Source: Platynereis dumerilii
Lineage: Eukaryota > Annelida > Polychaeta > Phyllodocida > Nereididae
DNA: 64,000 nt
Direction of reading: 5' to 3'
NCBI GenBank assembly: GCA_026936325.1
Contig: JAPTHN010000038.1
Location: 434,001 to 498,000 of the forward strand
Below are positions 40,745 through 49,000 of the stretch, piece after piece. Positions within the stretch are counted from its first letter, which is position 1, and every line of letters starts with the position of its first letter. The notes beneath the pieces are model-generated. The model searched no databases. It saw only the letters and a program-made list of their open reading frames with translations, and was not told the DNA's origin. The position numbers and the translations under genes were made by a program.

Positions 40745-43700
40745 TTAGATACCCTATGTATATATATATAATACACACTGGCAAACTTGAACGTGCTTGG
40801 AATTTATTACTTTTTTAACCAATTTCCAATGCATCAGCATCCGTTGAAGGTGATCGTATGATTGAAAATGCTAATACATAATGTAATGGTACAGCCACAA
40901 ACCAGTAATGAAACGAAATTATAAAAGGTCTAAACGAAATTGTACGTTGTGCAGACGAAATAATAGGAGGTGCCTGACCACTCTAAACGTGGTCAGTACG
41001 CCACAGCACGCCTATAAACACCATTCACCCGCCAGTACAAGCAAAGATGGATTACACAAGTGTGAAAGAGCTATAAGAAAACTACCACGAAGTAGCATAT
41101 TAACGAAGTGACCTATAACTAACCTTTCTGCATTTTGTTTTTACAACATCAACAACAGTCCTTACCAACACATCCCTTGATCAGCAACAGAAGTCTGTCT
41201 GGCGTTCTTCCACTGTCACAGGTCATTCTTATCCTGATACGATTGACATGAGCTGAAAAGAAATGCCAAAAATATTTGAGTAATTGACAATGACATTGCG
41301 TCGCACTTTCATTGCTTTTATGATGGAACCAAATACATAATATTTATTGCAATAAATATTGATAATTTACCAGTGATGAAGCAGTTTTCAGTGCCTCGTG
41401 ACTCAAATGAGTAATATTTCTTGATCTGAAAAAAGTATAAATACAAGCTATCATACTATAGGATTTGGATCCTTACAACATGATTATGTTATTTGAGAGA
41501 GAAAAGTTTATAAGTATAAAAACAAAGCATATTCAACACACATTTTTCGCAAATAATCAAAATTATTACTTAGGAAAAAAGGTTATTACTGATAAATCAA
41601 TCAATTCTGATTTATCTATTTTGGTATCACAAAAAGGCTAACAAAACTCAGCCCAACGCAGATTACAAAAAGCACTGTAACATCTGGTGCCATCAAATTA
41701 ATCTTCATGCTGTTCAATGAATTACATGATGGATCATATATTTGCCATCATTTGGTGTAGGCCTACCAGAAGAAGTGTCAATACCAAGATCAGACACACT
41801 TTTCTTAGGTTTTTTAAAAATTAAAAATGGCCCAGCTTGGTTAGTAACCAACCTAGAATGTCTGTTCTTACTACACAACAAATATCAATTGCTGCCATCT
41901 GGCAGACGTCTTAGGTCCATCAAAGCTAGAACATCGCGCTACAGCAGGTCTTTTGTTCCTGCAAGTATAAAGCTGGTGAATCATGTATAAGCATAACAAT
42001 CTATCTGTGATATGAATGACTGACGATCTGTGATATGAATGCCTGTGATTTGAATGTGTCTTGTATGAATGTATCTTGTATGAATGCCTATCTATGTTTG
42101 AGTTTATGCAAAACAAGTTCCAATTTGGTAATAAAGTATATCTTATCTTATCTTATCTTATTTCCTAAGATGTCTCAGGAAATTGAAAGGAGACAAAACC
42201 ATCATGACTTTATTTTATAAAACACTAGCAGTTACCCGTCTAAAGATGGGTAGAGATTGCATTGGCATTTTATTGTTTATTTACCCAATGAGGTGTTGTG
42301 TTAATATGTCAAGATTATCTCTTTAATAGTATGTGTTAAAAGTGATTTTATATAATATTGCTACTTCTGAAGGCGCTCCCCTTTTGTGTGGACCTGGGCT
42401 ATGTTGGACAGCAATTTCAATTGTGCTTCCACTGCTCTGCCTCATTGGGAATTAGTCTTAGTCTGTGTCCCAATTAACCCATGTAGTGTATAAATGCATG
42501 ATGCAAAGGGCCAATGAACCATGAAATTTATCTGCATTGTTCCCATAGTGTTATTTTTTGCTTTTCTTTGTAATTTTCTTTGAGGCCTTGAAAGTGATTA
42601 TATGTTATCCTTCACCATAGTGTTGTCCTTCTTGACCCATCCTGCAATTGTTTCGTGTATTCGCTTTAATAATCTGAACACTTACTGTGACTGGCTGCTG
42701 CTGTTGCTTTTGCTTTGACTGCAGCAGGGCAGCCATAATTCACGTAAAACTTGACATTTTAGTAAATATTCGGAAGTTTTGATAAATTTGAAGTGATACA
42801 AACACAGTCCAGACATAGCAGGACACTGTGGTAAAATATTGTGACAATCAGGTAAGCCATAATTGAGAACACCCGTGACAAAGGAGTATGGGGAGGTCAA
42901 TTTTATATATGTATATAGATTTATCCTGCCCATCATCAGTTTGAACTTCCTCACATGGTATAACAACCTCACCGTCCAAAGCAAAAATAAACTGCATGAG
43001 ATTGTCTCATGTGCGGGAAAGATAATTGGTGAAAAGCTAGAAAGCTTAGGTGACACCTGTAAACACCAATCACTGAAATAGGTGAATAAAATATTGCAAG
43101 ATCCAACCCATGACCTTCACAAGGAGTATGAGTCTCTACCCTTCAACAGATGCCTGAGATCCTTTGGTAGAACCCAGATAATGCAGCTATCATTTGTGCC
43201 ATCAAGCATAAGGCTATTCAATACCCAATGACACTTGAAGTTATGTATTTATCAATTTGTGTAATATTTACTGTCGTTTCTTACTTTGTATTTTTTGCCT
43301 GTGGGGGCAAAGCAAATTTCCTTTTTTCGGATATATTAAAGATTATCTATCTATCTTCAAAGGAAACTTTGCCTTAGAGTGGCTATAGGAGTTTAAGCAG
43401 TGTTAATTTTATAGATATTTTGAACAGTAGATGATTATAACTACGAAAATTGCCTATTTTATGATGTCCCGAATAACGAAAACCTGCATCTTATTTGTTC
43501 AGGGACTGACATGATGGTAATGGGGTGGAGCATTGACATGAAAATTTGTCAGTGTCTTCTTCTGCATGTCATAAAAATATTCTGAATGTATGAGACACAT
43601 ACAGTTTAACTGATGTGGCCCGATTTATGAAAATTGGCAAACAGTTAACTATCAGATTCAACAGAAATAAAAGTGAAAAAATGTTATTGATATTACAATG

Positions 43701-46049
43701 CACATTCTTGATCACTATTGTGGACAGTCTATTCAAACAAACAGGAACAAACTGGCTTGTATACGTAGTAATGAAGAAAAATAAAAATGACACATGAAAT
43801 GTTCCGTCATGAAATTATCACTTTTTGCTTTTCCTATTTCCGATTACTGCATCCTTTGTATTGTGATCAAGTTCCCGAACAAGGAAGTGGCTAATTTTTG
43901 GGATTCTCTTGGTTCCAGCAGTTGGCAATATTCCCTAATTATGATTTACTTCTACTTTAAGTAAAACTTCAATTTTCATTTGAACCAAAAATGGTACATG
44001 AAATGTTCCAAATGCATTTTTATGGAGCACATGTGCCGATATGCAGGAAATCATAAAATTCAAACTCTGGAAAACTACAATAGTTCACCAGTGTACTACA
44101 CCACATGACTTTCAACAAACCAGGAGGCATCACCGGAAGCAACAAACCCATTGCTAATTATACATGTAATCCAGAAACTGAGTTACAAATGGCATACTGT
44201 TGAAAATATTCTTGATTTTTTAAATTTGGTTTCAAGTACATTTTATCCAATTTCAATGGTACAACTGGGATTATTGATGCATCTGTGTAGGTAGCCATGA
44301 CCAAAATGACATTTGCTTCAAGTTACTTTTTAAATCATCCAACTATTATGACTTAAACAGAAGTTATGTTTGAAAATGACATATGATATCAGTATTCCTC
44401 ATGTTACACCAAACGTGCATCTAATCTTGCGATTGGTAAAGATAAACAGAAAATTTAGTATAATTGAATGCATTGCTTAATCAAACATACCAATAGTCCG
44501 TTGGCGATATAATCAACTCGTACTGAAAGCTCACTTCCGTCAGAACAAATTTCTCTGGTTCTCAATCGGAATTCAGTCAGGGTAATAAAGGTATTTTCAG
44601 AAGCAATCAAAGTGAATGAATCCCTGTTAGAAGGTAGTCTGAACACTGTGAAGCCATTTGGTCTGATATTGGCATCAACATATCTTTGCTTTGGTTGCAG
44701 AACTCCTGTTGAACCTTGAACCAATGCCTCATTGCAGTCTGGAAACAAAATAGCAATGTCTTTATAATGTGATCTGACATTGTGTAATGTAAATCAGAGA
44801 CAGGCTCTGAAATATTTACAGCAACATCTTTCAAAAGAAATAATGCTGATGGCAAGTGTTTATTTTCATATTGTTGCATGGATTGTTTTGTTATGACCCG
44901 AGTATTCTCCCTACCATATGGGCTGGCAGTGAGAATACTCAGATCAGTACAAAACAATCAATATAATAATACATAATTATTCCATGACCAGCCATGTACA
45001 TGTATTTGTTAGAAAAAGATGACTCCATCAATACAATTTAGTTTCTGCCAAAAAGTTTGCATTCTAAACATTAACACAAGAGAGCTCTGTTGGCAGAGTC
45101 GTCTGAAGGAGAATATGAGCTATTGCCCCTCAGCAGTTGTTATTACAACGAAACACTTTGATATAGAATTAAAGTGGACTGTGGCACTGTGAAAATGGCA
45201 CTTCGTGTGTCATCATGCTGATGATTTGTCATGATCAAACCCAATACTTTCAATGTTAATTTGATTGAAGGAGACTTATCTCACTTGTTGGTGACAGCCA
45301 AACGAAAGGATTATGCATCTGATTTTCAGTCTAAAATTTGTTATGAGAAGTCAAATGGCTTACTCTTGATCATGACTAATCAAACAGCCTCTATGTTTCC
45401 CATGTTGAAAGTAGAGAAGATGACACTTCATCGGCTATCATGAGTCACTAAGTGCCATTTTCACAGTGCCACAGTCCACTTTAATTCTATATCAAAGAGT
45501 TTCGCTGTAACAGAAGAGGGCACTGAAGGCAAAATCATCTCAGAGAGAATGAAAATGAGTCATTGTCCCTCCAGAGATGTTTATTTACCTTGGCGGTTTT
45601 GGTTTTATTGGTGGCAAATATATATGGCCATTCAAGGAATACTTTTTTTAATGCAAATATGAATAAATTCATATATAACAAGTGCAATGTAGGACTACAA
45701 ATTACAAAAATACCAGGAAAGCTATAAAATTAGTTGATCAAACAATGCTCTATAGAGAGATTTCAGTCGTACATGTATTTAACATATTCTGTAGTGAAAA
45801 AAAAGGTGTTTTGTTTAATAATAACGTGGCACTGCAATGTTTTCAATTTAGTATTTATCTAGTTATAAAGTCGATTAAACTCACACCTAATTTTGAAAAA
45901 CACAGTTTTGTTGTTTTTGAACTGAATAGAAAAGTATATTTCAAAAGAATAAATTGATGATCTTTAACTGCAATTTTGAATGGAAATAAAGCTCTAAACA
46001 CAATAGCAGATCAAGCAGGGACAGTAACTGCTGTCAATAATAGCATACT
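48..46049 (-). CDS. Cassette 3: Cys domain exons plus PQA spacer (coordinates given in text)
   Basis: Cassette 3 spans 46049 to 49048 on the minus strand; see the next entry, which carries the correct span. Confidence 0.01.
60..310 (-). repeat. Dispersed retroposon-like fragment
   Basis: On the minus strand this stretch has a GC-richer, tRNA-like look: a TCTAGTGGCACAGGTGCC segment that could be an A-box region and GGGTTTGAAACCC near 225 that could derive from a B box. The adjoining phrase with CAATTTAACGTCTCATCCGA (around 135-155) resembles sequence that I recall as common in dispersed repeats of marine invertebrates. No coding sequence is supported. A SINE or LINE relic is the best guess; a search against a repeat library would settle it. 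Confidence 0.35.
311..1020. other. No gene recognised
   Basis: AT-rich sequence with only short open frames that show no family motif. No tandem structure or inverted repeat was noticed here. Confidence 0.5.
1028..1190. repeat. Clusters of a GCAGACCA/GCGGACCA decamer
   Basis: The decamer ATGCAGACCA and its variant ATGCGGACCA occur about four times between 1028 and 1070 and three times between 1157 and 1185. The same decamer recurs about 1.7 kb away at 2795-2940. It is a short dispersed tandem motif of unknown role, possibly subterminal to a mobile element. Confidence 0.6.
1225..1535. repeat. GATCACTGCAC direct repeats
   Basis: The motif TTGATCACTGC is seen at about 1237, 1452, 1478 and 1502, the last three spaced about 23-26 bases apart as ATTGATCACTGCACA. 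A related GATCACCACTGATTTTGTGA motif forms another cluster at 3580-3790. The two clusters flank the Ulp1/PHD fragment and may be subterminal repeats of one element; that is inference. Confidence 0.5.
1540..2300. other. No gene recognised
   Basis: AT-rich, no convincing coding sequence. Nothing beyond scattered short frames was seen. Confidence 0.5.
2303..2563. repeat. Inverted repeat, about 55-bp arms
   Basis: The left arm at 2303-2356 (from CAATGTTTGAGGCAGTTT to CTGTTCGAGAAAGA) is matched in reverse complement by 2513-2563 (CTTTCTCGAACAGG to CTGCCTCAAACATT). The loop is about 157 bases. This is either a small MITE or a strong hairpin inside a larger element. Confidence 0.65.
2795..2945. repeat. 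Second GCAGACCA decamer cluster
   Basis: ATGCAGACCA occurs twice at 2797-2818 and about four times at 2882-2935, interrupted by AT-rich spacer. The last copies abut the Ulp1-like fragment directly, as if the decamer array had expanded into it. Confidence 0.6.
2934..3275 (+). pseudogene. Broken Ulp1-like cysteine protease plus PHD finger fragment
   Basis: Translated on the plus strand the first part reads GSVDCGVFAIAN, which matches the catalytic Gln...Asp-Cys-Gly segment of C48 (Ulp1/SENP-like) proteases. The downstream part reads YCSC...GCDRCSEWYHQRC, the Cys4-His-Cys core of a PHD finger, with the final ligand pair missing. The order Ulp1 domain then PHD finger is known to me from repetitive invertebrate proteins of unknown function, some probably encoded by DNA transposons. 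The piece is short and no single frame covers it; it carries about two breaks. It is not a working gene. No capsid, integrase or polymerase gene lies beside it, so there is no reason to link it to Polintons, although those also encode a protease of this clan. Confidence 0.65.
3480..3795. repeat. Degenerate tandem repeat, CACCACTGATTTTGTGATCA units
   Basis: Units of about 45-60 bases carrying CACCACTGATTTTGTGATCA or a near variant recur at about 3486, 3560, 3616, 3645, 3672, 3710 and 3765. GATCACC and TGATCA words alternate, so single strands could pair. No coding potential. Confidence 0.65.
3820..5045. mobile_element. DNA element with long degenerate inverted repeats, holding a nested MITE
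   Basis: The two ends are inverted copies. The left end carries GGAGGGCATTATGG and, further in, GTGACGTCATGGTGACGTTG at about 4021. The right end, read in reverse complement, carries GCAGGGCATTGTCTGGCC and GTGACGTCATGGTGATGTTG at about 4940. Total length is about 1.2 kb. The interior has only a 72-residue open frame with no recognisable motif, so it is non-autonomous. A palindromic MITE (4419-4710) lies inside it and shares the GGGCATTATGGGG terminal word, so the inner element is probably of the same family. Confidence 0.6.
4419..4710. mobile_element. Nested palindromic MITE
   Basis: The left end (AATGATAATAACATTTT, then TGTCGGGCATTATGGGG) is repeated in near-perfect reverse complement at 4672-4710. 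The interior itself contains two further palindromes built on TAATCAGTTATGGCC and GCAGAAATCATT, so the 290-bp unit can fold almost end to end. No coding capacity. It sits inside the 3820-5045 element. Confidence 0.75.
5617..8387. mobile_element. 2.77-kb DNA transposon with about 500-bp terminal inverted repeats
   Basis: The left arm (5617 to about 6134) and the right arm (about 7868 to 8387) are long, closely matching inverted copies starting TAGGGCGTTTCATTTTTCGG and ending with the complement. An 8-bp duplication AAGCGAAG flanks it (5609-5616 and 8388-8395); a 9-bp reading with a slipped boundary base is also possible. A sequence near 10.26 kb shows the same flanks joined without the element. 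Inside there are only short frames (for example 69 codons at 7459-7668 on the minus strand) with no transposase motif, so it is non-autonomous. Long arms with an 8-9 bp duplication suggest a Mutator-like element; hAT-like is the alternative. Confidence 0.8.
8488..8925. repeat. Two tandem copies of a 200-bp unit
   Basis: The block from AACATGCAAAGTTTGCAG (about 8496) to GCGTCATGCTGCTTAC (about 8685) is repeated from about 8700 to 8910 with scattered differences. Shared words include CAATACCTGAATTTTATCAC and AAAAGATCGCGATTTTCAT. No coding potential; function unknown. Confidence 0.75.
8940..9112. repeat. GC-rich CCGAGGGCCCGCCAGTCCGA repeat
   Basis: A clearly GC-rich island in AT-rich surroundings, made of variants of GTCCGAAGGCCCG and of palindromic GCCCTGAGGGCACC units. 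About six to eight copies are seen. It abuts a TATC microsatellite. Confidence 0.65.
9118..9235. repeat. (TATC)n microsatellite
   Basis: Perfect and then degenerate TATC/TGTC tetranucleotide repeats, about 25 units. Confidence 0.9.
9240..10227. other. No gene recognised; one Tc1-like end
   Basis: A motif at 9237-9268 (CACTATCCTCCAAAAGTTTG) looks like a Tc1/mariner terminal repeat, but I could not find its inverted partner nearby. Short minus-strand frames at 9625-10121 show no transposase motif that I can recognise. A decayed Tc1-like element is possible but not supported further. Confidence 0.3.
10228..10285 (-). repeat. Empty target site of the 5617-8387 element
   Basis: In reverse complement this reads CACGGAAGTATATCATGG followed by AAGCGAAGTCACGTGACC and AGCCACAATCTTCAT. 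These are the two flanks of the 2.77-kb element joined together with one copy of AAGCGAAG. The shared stretch is about 50 bases long, so it is a second copy of the short repeat into which the transposon jumped. Confidence 0.75.
10310..10565. repeat. Degenerate minisatellite, TAATGCCACAGGATAAGTTA units
   Basis: Four to five copies of a unit of about 55-65 bases carrying TAATGCC(A/G)CAGGATAAGTT and CATTATTCATCCTCATGG variants. No coding potential. Confidence 0.7.
10566..13045. other. No gene recognised
   Basis: About 2.5 kb with only short frames. A plus-strand 72-codon frame at 12812-13030 and an 81-codon one at 11496-11741 show no motif I know. I see no splice-bounded host exon here. Confidence 0.45.
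13046..13967. mobile_element. Inverted-repeat element with GGGACGGACGCAGGGG ends
   Basis: The left arm (13046 to about 13230) and right arm (about 13775 to 13967) are inverted copies: both run TGCAGGGACGGACGC, a G-rich tract, an AT-rich block with AAAATTTATATATTTTTACA, then a CGATAGCCCGATAGACCCCC segment. TGCA lies at both outer edges and may be a 4-bp duplication or part of the palindromic end. The 540-bp core has no recognisable transposase. Confidence 0.75.
14508..14665 (+). mobile_element. tRNA-derived SINE
   Basis: The plus strand carries GGTGGCTGAGTGCATTGCAT (A-box region, about 14524) and, some 40 bases later, GGTCCAGGGTTTGATTCTAC (B box, GGTTTGATTC). The spacing fits a pol III promoter inside a tRNA-derived head. 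The copy is not a functional tRNA: no acceptor stem can be closed. It lies next to a LINE fragment. Confidence 0.65.
14727..14990 (-). mobile_element. LINE reverse-transcriptase fragment
   Basis: The minus strand translates as a sequence containing CQLDPIPI, LPIITKIVNMSLTLGEIP and LRHALVKPRLKKEG followed by KNYRPVSNL. These are the finger-region motifs of non-LTR retrotransposon reverse transcriptases of the CR1/L2/Rex1 type (DPIPT, ITKIVN.SL, NYRPVSNL). Only this segment remains and it has at least one stop; no endonuclease or 3' tail is attached. Confidence 0.75.
15097..15102 (-). terminator. Poly(A) signal for the Gly/Asn-rich exon
   Basis: AATAAA on the minus strand, 131 bases after the stop codon at 15233-15235. 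It is the first canonical signal seen after that stop. Confidence 0.55.
15233..20613 (-). CDS. Giant Gly/Asn-rich exon, probable alternative last exon
   Basis: One minus-strand frame is open for 1,792 codons plus a stop. It has three zones. About 20610-19800 reads GGGN repeats, 19800-15920 reads GGGNN repeats, and 15920-15236 reads longer units such as NGVGNEGNGG and SSGGGSSGGG, ending SRGKK. The exon begins at a clear acceptor (pyrimidine-rich tract then TTTTCAG). Differences between repeats fall on third positions of this frame (GGA/GGT/GGC, AAC/AAT). The split first codon needs a phase-1 donor; the VWC-like exon ending at 25530 has one and gives Ala-Pro-Gly-Gly. Gly/Asn-rich chains occur in silks, adhesives and mineral matrix proteins, so an extracellular structural role is inferred. 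Plus-strand and other frames are also open because the repeat lacks stops, so the strand call rests on acceptor, stop, AATAAA and orientation. A separate gene is possible. Confidence 0.6.
20614..20632 (-). promoter_or_regulatory. 3' splice site before the Gly/Asn exon
   Basis: Minus strand: TTAATTTCATTCTTTTCAG, with a TTGATTAAT branch-like word just upstream. It lies 77 bases after the CTCK stop codon, so it competes with, or follows, the poly(A) signal at 20651-20656. Confidence 0.65.
20651..20656 (-). terminator. Poly(A) signal after the CTCK exon
   Basis: AATAAA on the minus strand, 34 bases after the CTCK stop. Its presence supports 20691-20900 being a true last exon for one transcript form. 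Confidence 0.6.
20691..20900 (-). CDS. CTCK second half and stop codon
   Basis: Reads YGDIHIGGDVLPGKTECACC, AFSKNGEAHVIAQMMSYMSC and ECQESQC, ending CVHNIH and a stop. C-x-C-C and C-x-C-x4-C are typical of mucin and von Willebrand factor CTCK ends. The Cys usually seen before the Asp/Asn-Gly turn is Ser here (AFSKNG). Starts in phase 0. Confidence 0.85.
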   Translation of the reverse strand, partial: YGDIHIGGDVLPGKTECACCRGVESAYLDVAFSKNGEAHVIAQMMSYMSCECQESQCSQYQSYCVHNIH

Positions 46050-49000
46050 CTCAGGTGCCACTGGGAATCCTGGCAGGGGCACTTGTGGAGATTGTGGTGC
46101 TTGTGGAGCCTGAGGTGCCTGTGGAGCTTGAGGAGCCTGAGGTGCCTGTGGAGCTTGAGGTGCCTGTGGAGCTTGAGGTGCCTGTGGAGCCTGTGGGGCT
46201 TGTGGAGCCTGAGGTGCCTGTGGGGCTTGTGGTGCCTGAGGTGCCTGATGTGCCTGTGGGGCCTGTGGTGCCTGTGGTGCCTGTGGAGCCTGAGGAGCTT
46301 GGGGCGCCTGTGGGGCTTGAGGAGCCTGAGGTGCCTGTGGAGCTTGAGGTGCCTGTGGGGCTTGAGGTGCCTGTGGTGCCTGTGGAGCCTGAGGTGCCTG
46401 TGGTGCCTGAGGAGCTTGAGGTGCCTGTGGAGCCTGAGGTGCCTGTGGTGCCTGTGGGGCTTGTGGAGCCTGAGGAGCTTGTGGAGCTTGAGGTGCCTGA
46501 GGTGCCTGTGGGGCTTGTGGGGCCTGTGGAGCTTGAGGTGCCTGTGGTGCTTGTGGTGCCTGTGGTGCTTGAGGTGCTTGTGGAGCCTGTGGAGCTTGAG
46601 GTGCTTGAGGCGCTTGTGGAGCCTGTGGCGCCTGTGGGGCTTGAGGAGCCTGAGGTGCCTGTGGAGCTTGAGGTGCCTGTGGTGCCTGTGGAGCCTGAGG
46701 TGCCTGTGGTGCTTGAGGTGCCTGTGGAGCCTGAGGTGCCTGTGATGCTTGAGGTGCCTGTGGAGCCTGAGGTGCCTGCGGTGCTTGAGGAGCTTGAGGT
46801 GCCTGTGGAGCTTGAGGTGCCTGAGGTGCCTGTGGAGCTTGAGGTGCCTGTGGGGCTTGAGGTGCCTGTGGTGCCTGTGGAGCCTGAGGTGCCTGTGGTG
46901 CTTGAGGTGCCTGTTGAGCCTGAGGTGCCTGCGGGGTTTGAGGTGCCTGTGGGGTCTGTGGACCTTGTCCAATAGGATTTGTTTCTGTAGAATAAAATAT
47001 GTTGTATCATCTATCTTTTACTGTGATGGTGGTTTGAAGCTCAAGAGAGAAGCAATGTCACCTTCACTGTACTTAAGCGGAAGTCTTTTAGGAGGGTAAC
47101 TGCAGGTACGCTCTCATAATGTCCACCATGTTTACAGTTGATTCAAAAGTTTATAGGTAGTTTTTTAGCCTGTAGTACAAATTTGAGTTAATTTTATGTC
47201 TATTGAGTTTAAGTGCGCATATTTTATTTGTCCTGACATCATTAACCTCTCAGCTATTGCCTGTGACTCTGTGAATTTACGTTTGATGCCAAAGCTGATG
47301 GGACAGTAACTCAATTTTTTGGTGATCTTGGGAGTTACGCTACGGCCTAAAAAAGCTTTCTGATAGTTTAAATTACGGAACTTTGGGGGATTTTATGAAT
47401 CAAATCAAGCCTTCCTGTCTTAAACTAACCAATAACCCCATCGCAGACTACCTTGATATGGGATAGCTTAGCCAATAAATAAGAGCCGCTCAAACTTCTG
47501 AATCGAGGTTTTAAATGGTGGCCGCTTTAGGAGCGTACCTGCAGATACACTCCAGTTGGGCACAGTGACCTTCAACTCAAATTATTTGTCGATTTTGTAA
47601 TGTTTATACAAACAAAACTGAAAAACCAAGACCATGACGTTACAATTATTATGAATGATTTATATTACAAACTGCATATAAACTTCAAAATGTTTGCATT
47701 CTTAACTGGACATAATTTCCTTTTGTAATTGGAAATAGGAAGCTTAGAAAAGGAATTCTCACAAGCATTTTTAATCATTGTAAGATATTTTTAAAATGGA
47801 ACAGTTCTTACCAACACATCCCTTGATCAGTAAAAGCAGTCTGTCAGGTGTCCTTCCACTTTGACAAGTCATGCTTATCCTGATTCGACTGACATGAGCT
47901 GAAAAACAATCGAAAATATTTTGAATTAATATGCCTGTATCATTATTTCATTCCTTCAGCTTGGCTACACTAACAAACCTTACAATGTACTGTAGCATAC
48001 ATTTAAGGCCCTGACCTTCATGTACATTATTCTAAAATATGAATTGTGATAATCAATACAATTGACTTACCAGTGAGGAAGCAACTTTGAGTGCCACGAG
48101 ACTCGAATGAGTAAAACTTCTTGATCTGAAGATGGACCAGTAATAGTAATTAAAAGGCATTTCAAATATTACAACAACTTTGTTATGCTCTTGATCAAGC
48201 ATTTTGTTAGTGCTTTGCAGCATATACTTTTAAATGTGGCAGATGCATGCTGCCAAGGGTTATTAAAAGTCTCATCTATTATTTGCAAAATTTGGAGTTG
48301 TCACCCATTCTTAAAAAGGAACCACAATTTCCGTATTACACCCCTGCTGAAGCTCTAGTTTTAGTTTTTCACAGTGAGATTTTTTCTCAAAATGACGGTA
48401 GATTTTCACTCTGGTTAAAACCCTGACCCAGGCACCCTCGGCATGTTAGATAAATGTTTTATATTGCAGTGGTCGCTGCCTGTCCTACTCAGCCCAATCA
48501 GTGCATACACATGTTTCATTTACCCAAACATGTATATTTTTTGAAAACCCATTGATAAAAACCGTAACTCTTTAGTTATTGAGTAATATGAAAGATTTTA
48601 CGAAATTTGTTAAAATAATCAATCATTTCAAAATGGTAAGAAGAAAGAAAGTCCGAAGCATTCAAAAGTTCATTAGTGGAAAGCAAAAATATCAGAGGAA
48701 TTCATCAAAGCAATTGCACAATTGGTCTGGTTCTTTATATCGGAGCATTTTATGTGAGGTACATTTAGCATCTAATGGAATATGCATAAATCAAACATAC
48801 CAACAGTCCATTGCTGACGTAAACAACCTTCACTGTAAGGGCACTTCCATCAGAACAAACTTCTCTGACTCTCAATCGGAATTCTGTCAGGGTAACTGAG
48901 CCACCTCCATTCGGTATCAGAGCAAAGGAATCTTCATCAGAAGGTAGCCTGAAAACTGTGAAGCCATTTGGTCTGGCATTGGTCTCAACATATCTCTGTC

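Noticed and set aside
45231-45443. 70-codon frame conserved at 45.2 kb and 61.0-61.4 kb
   Set aside because: It lies inside MITE family A copies, and its conservation reflects the repeat, not a gene.
46049-46049. A malformed duplicate feature line for cassette 3 with an end coordinate of 48
   Set aside because: It is a typing error of mine in the feature list, marked with confidence 0.01; the valid entry is 46049-49048.
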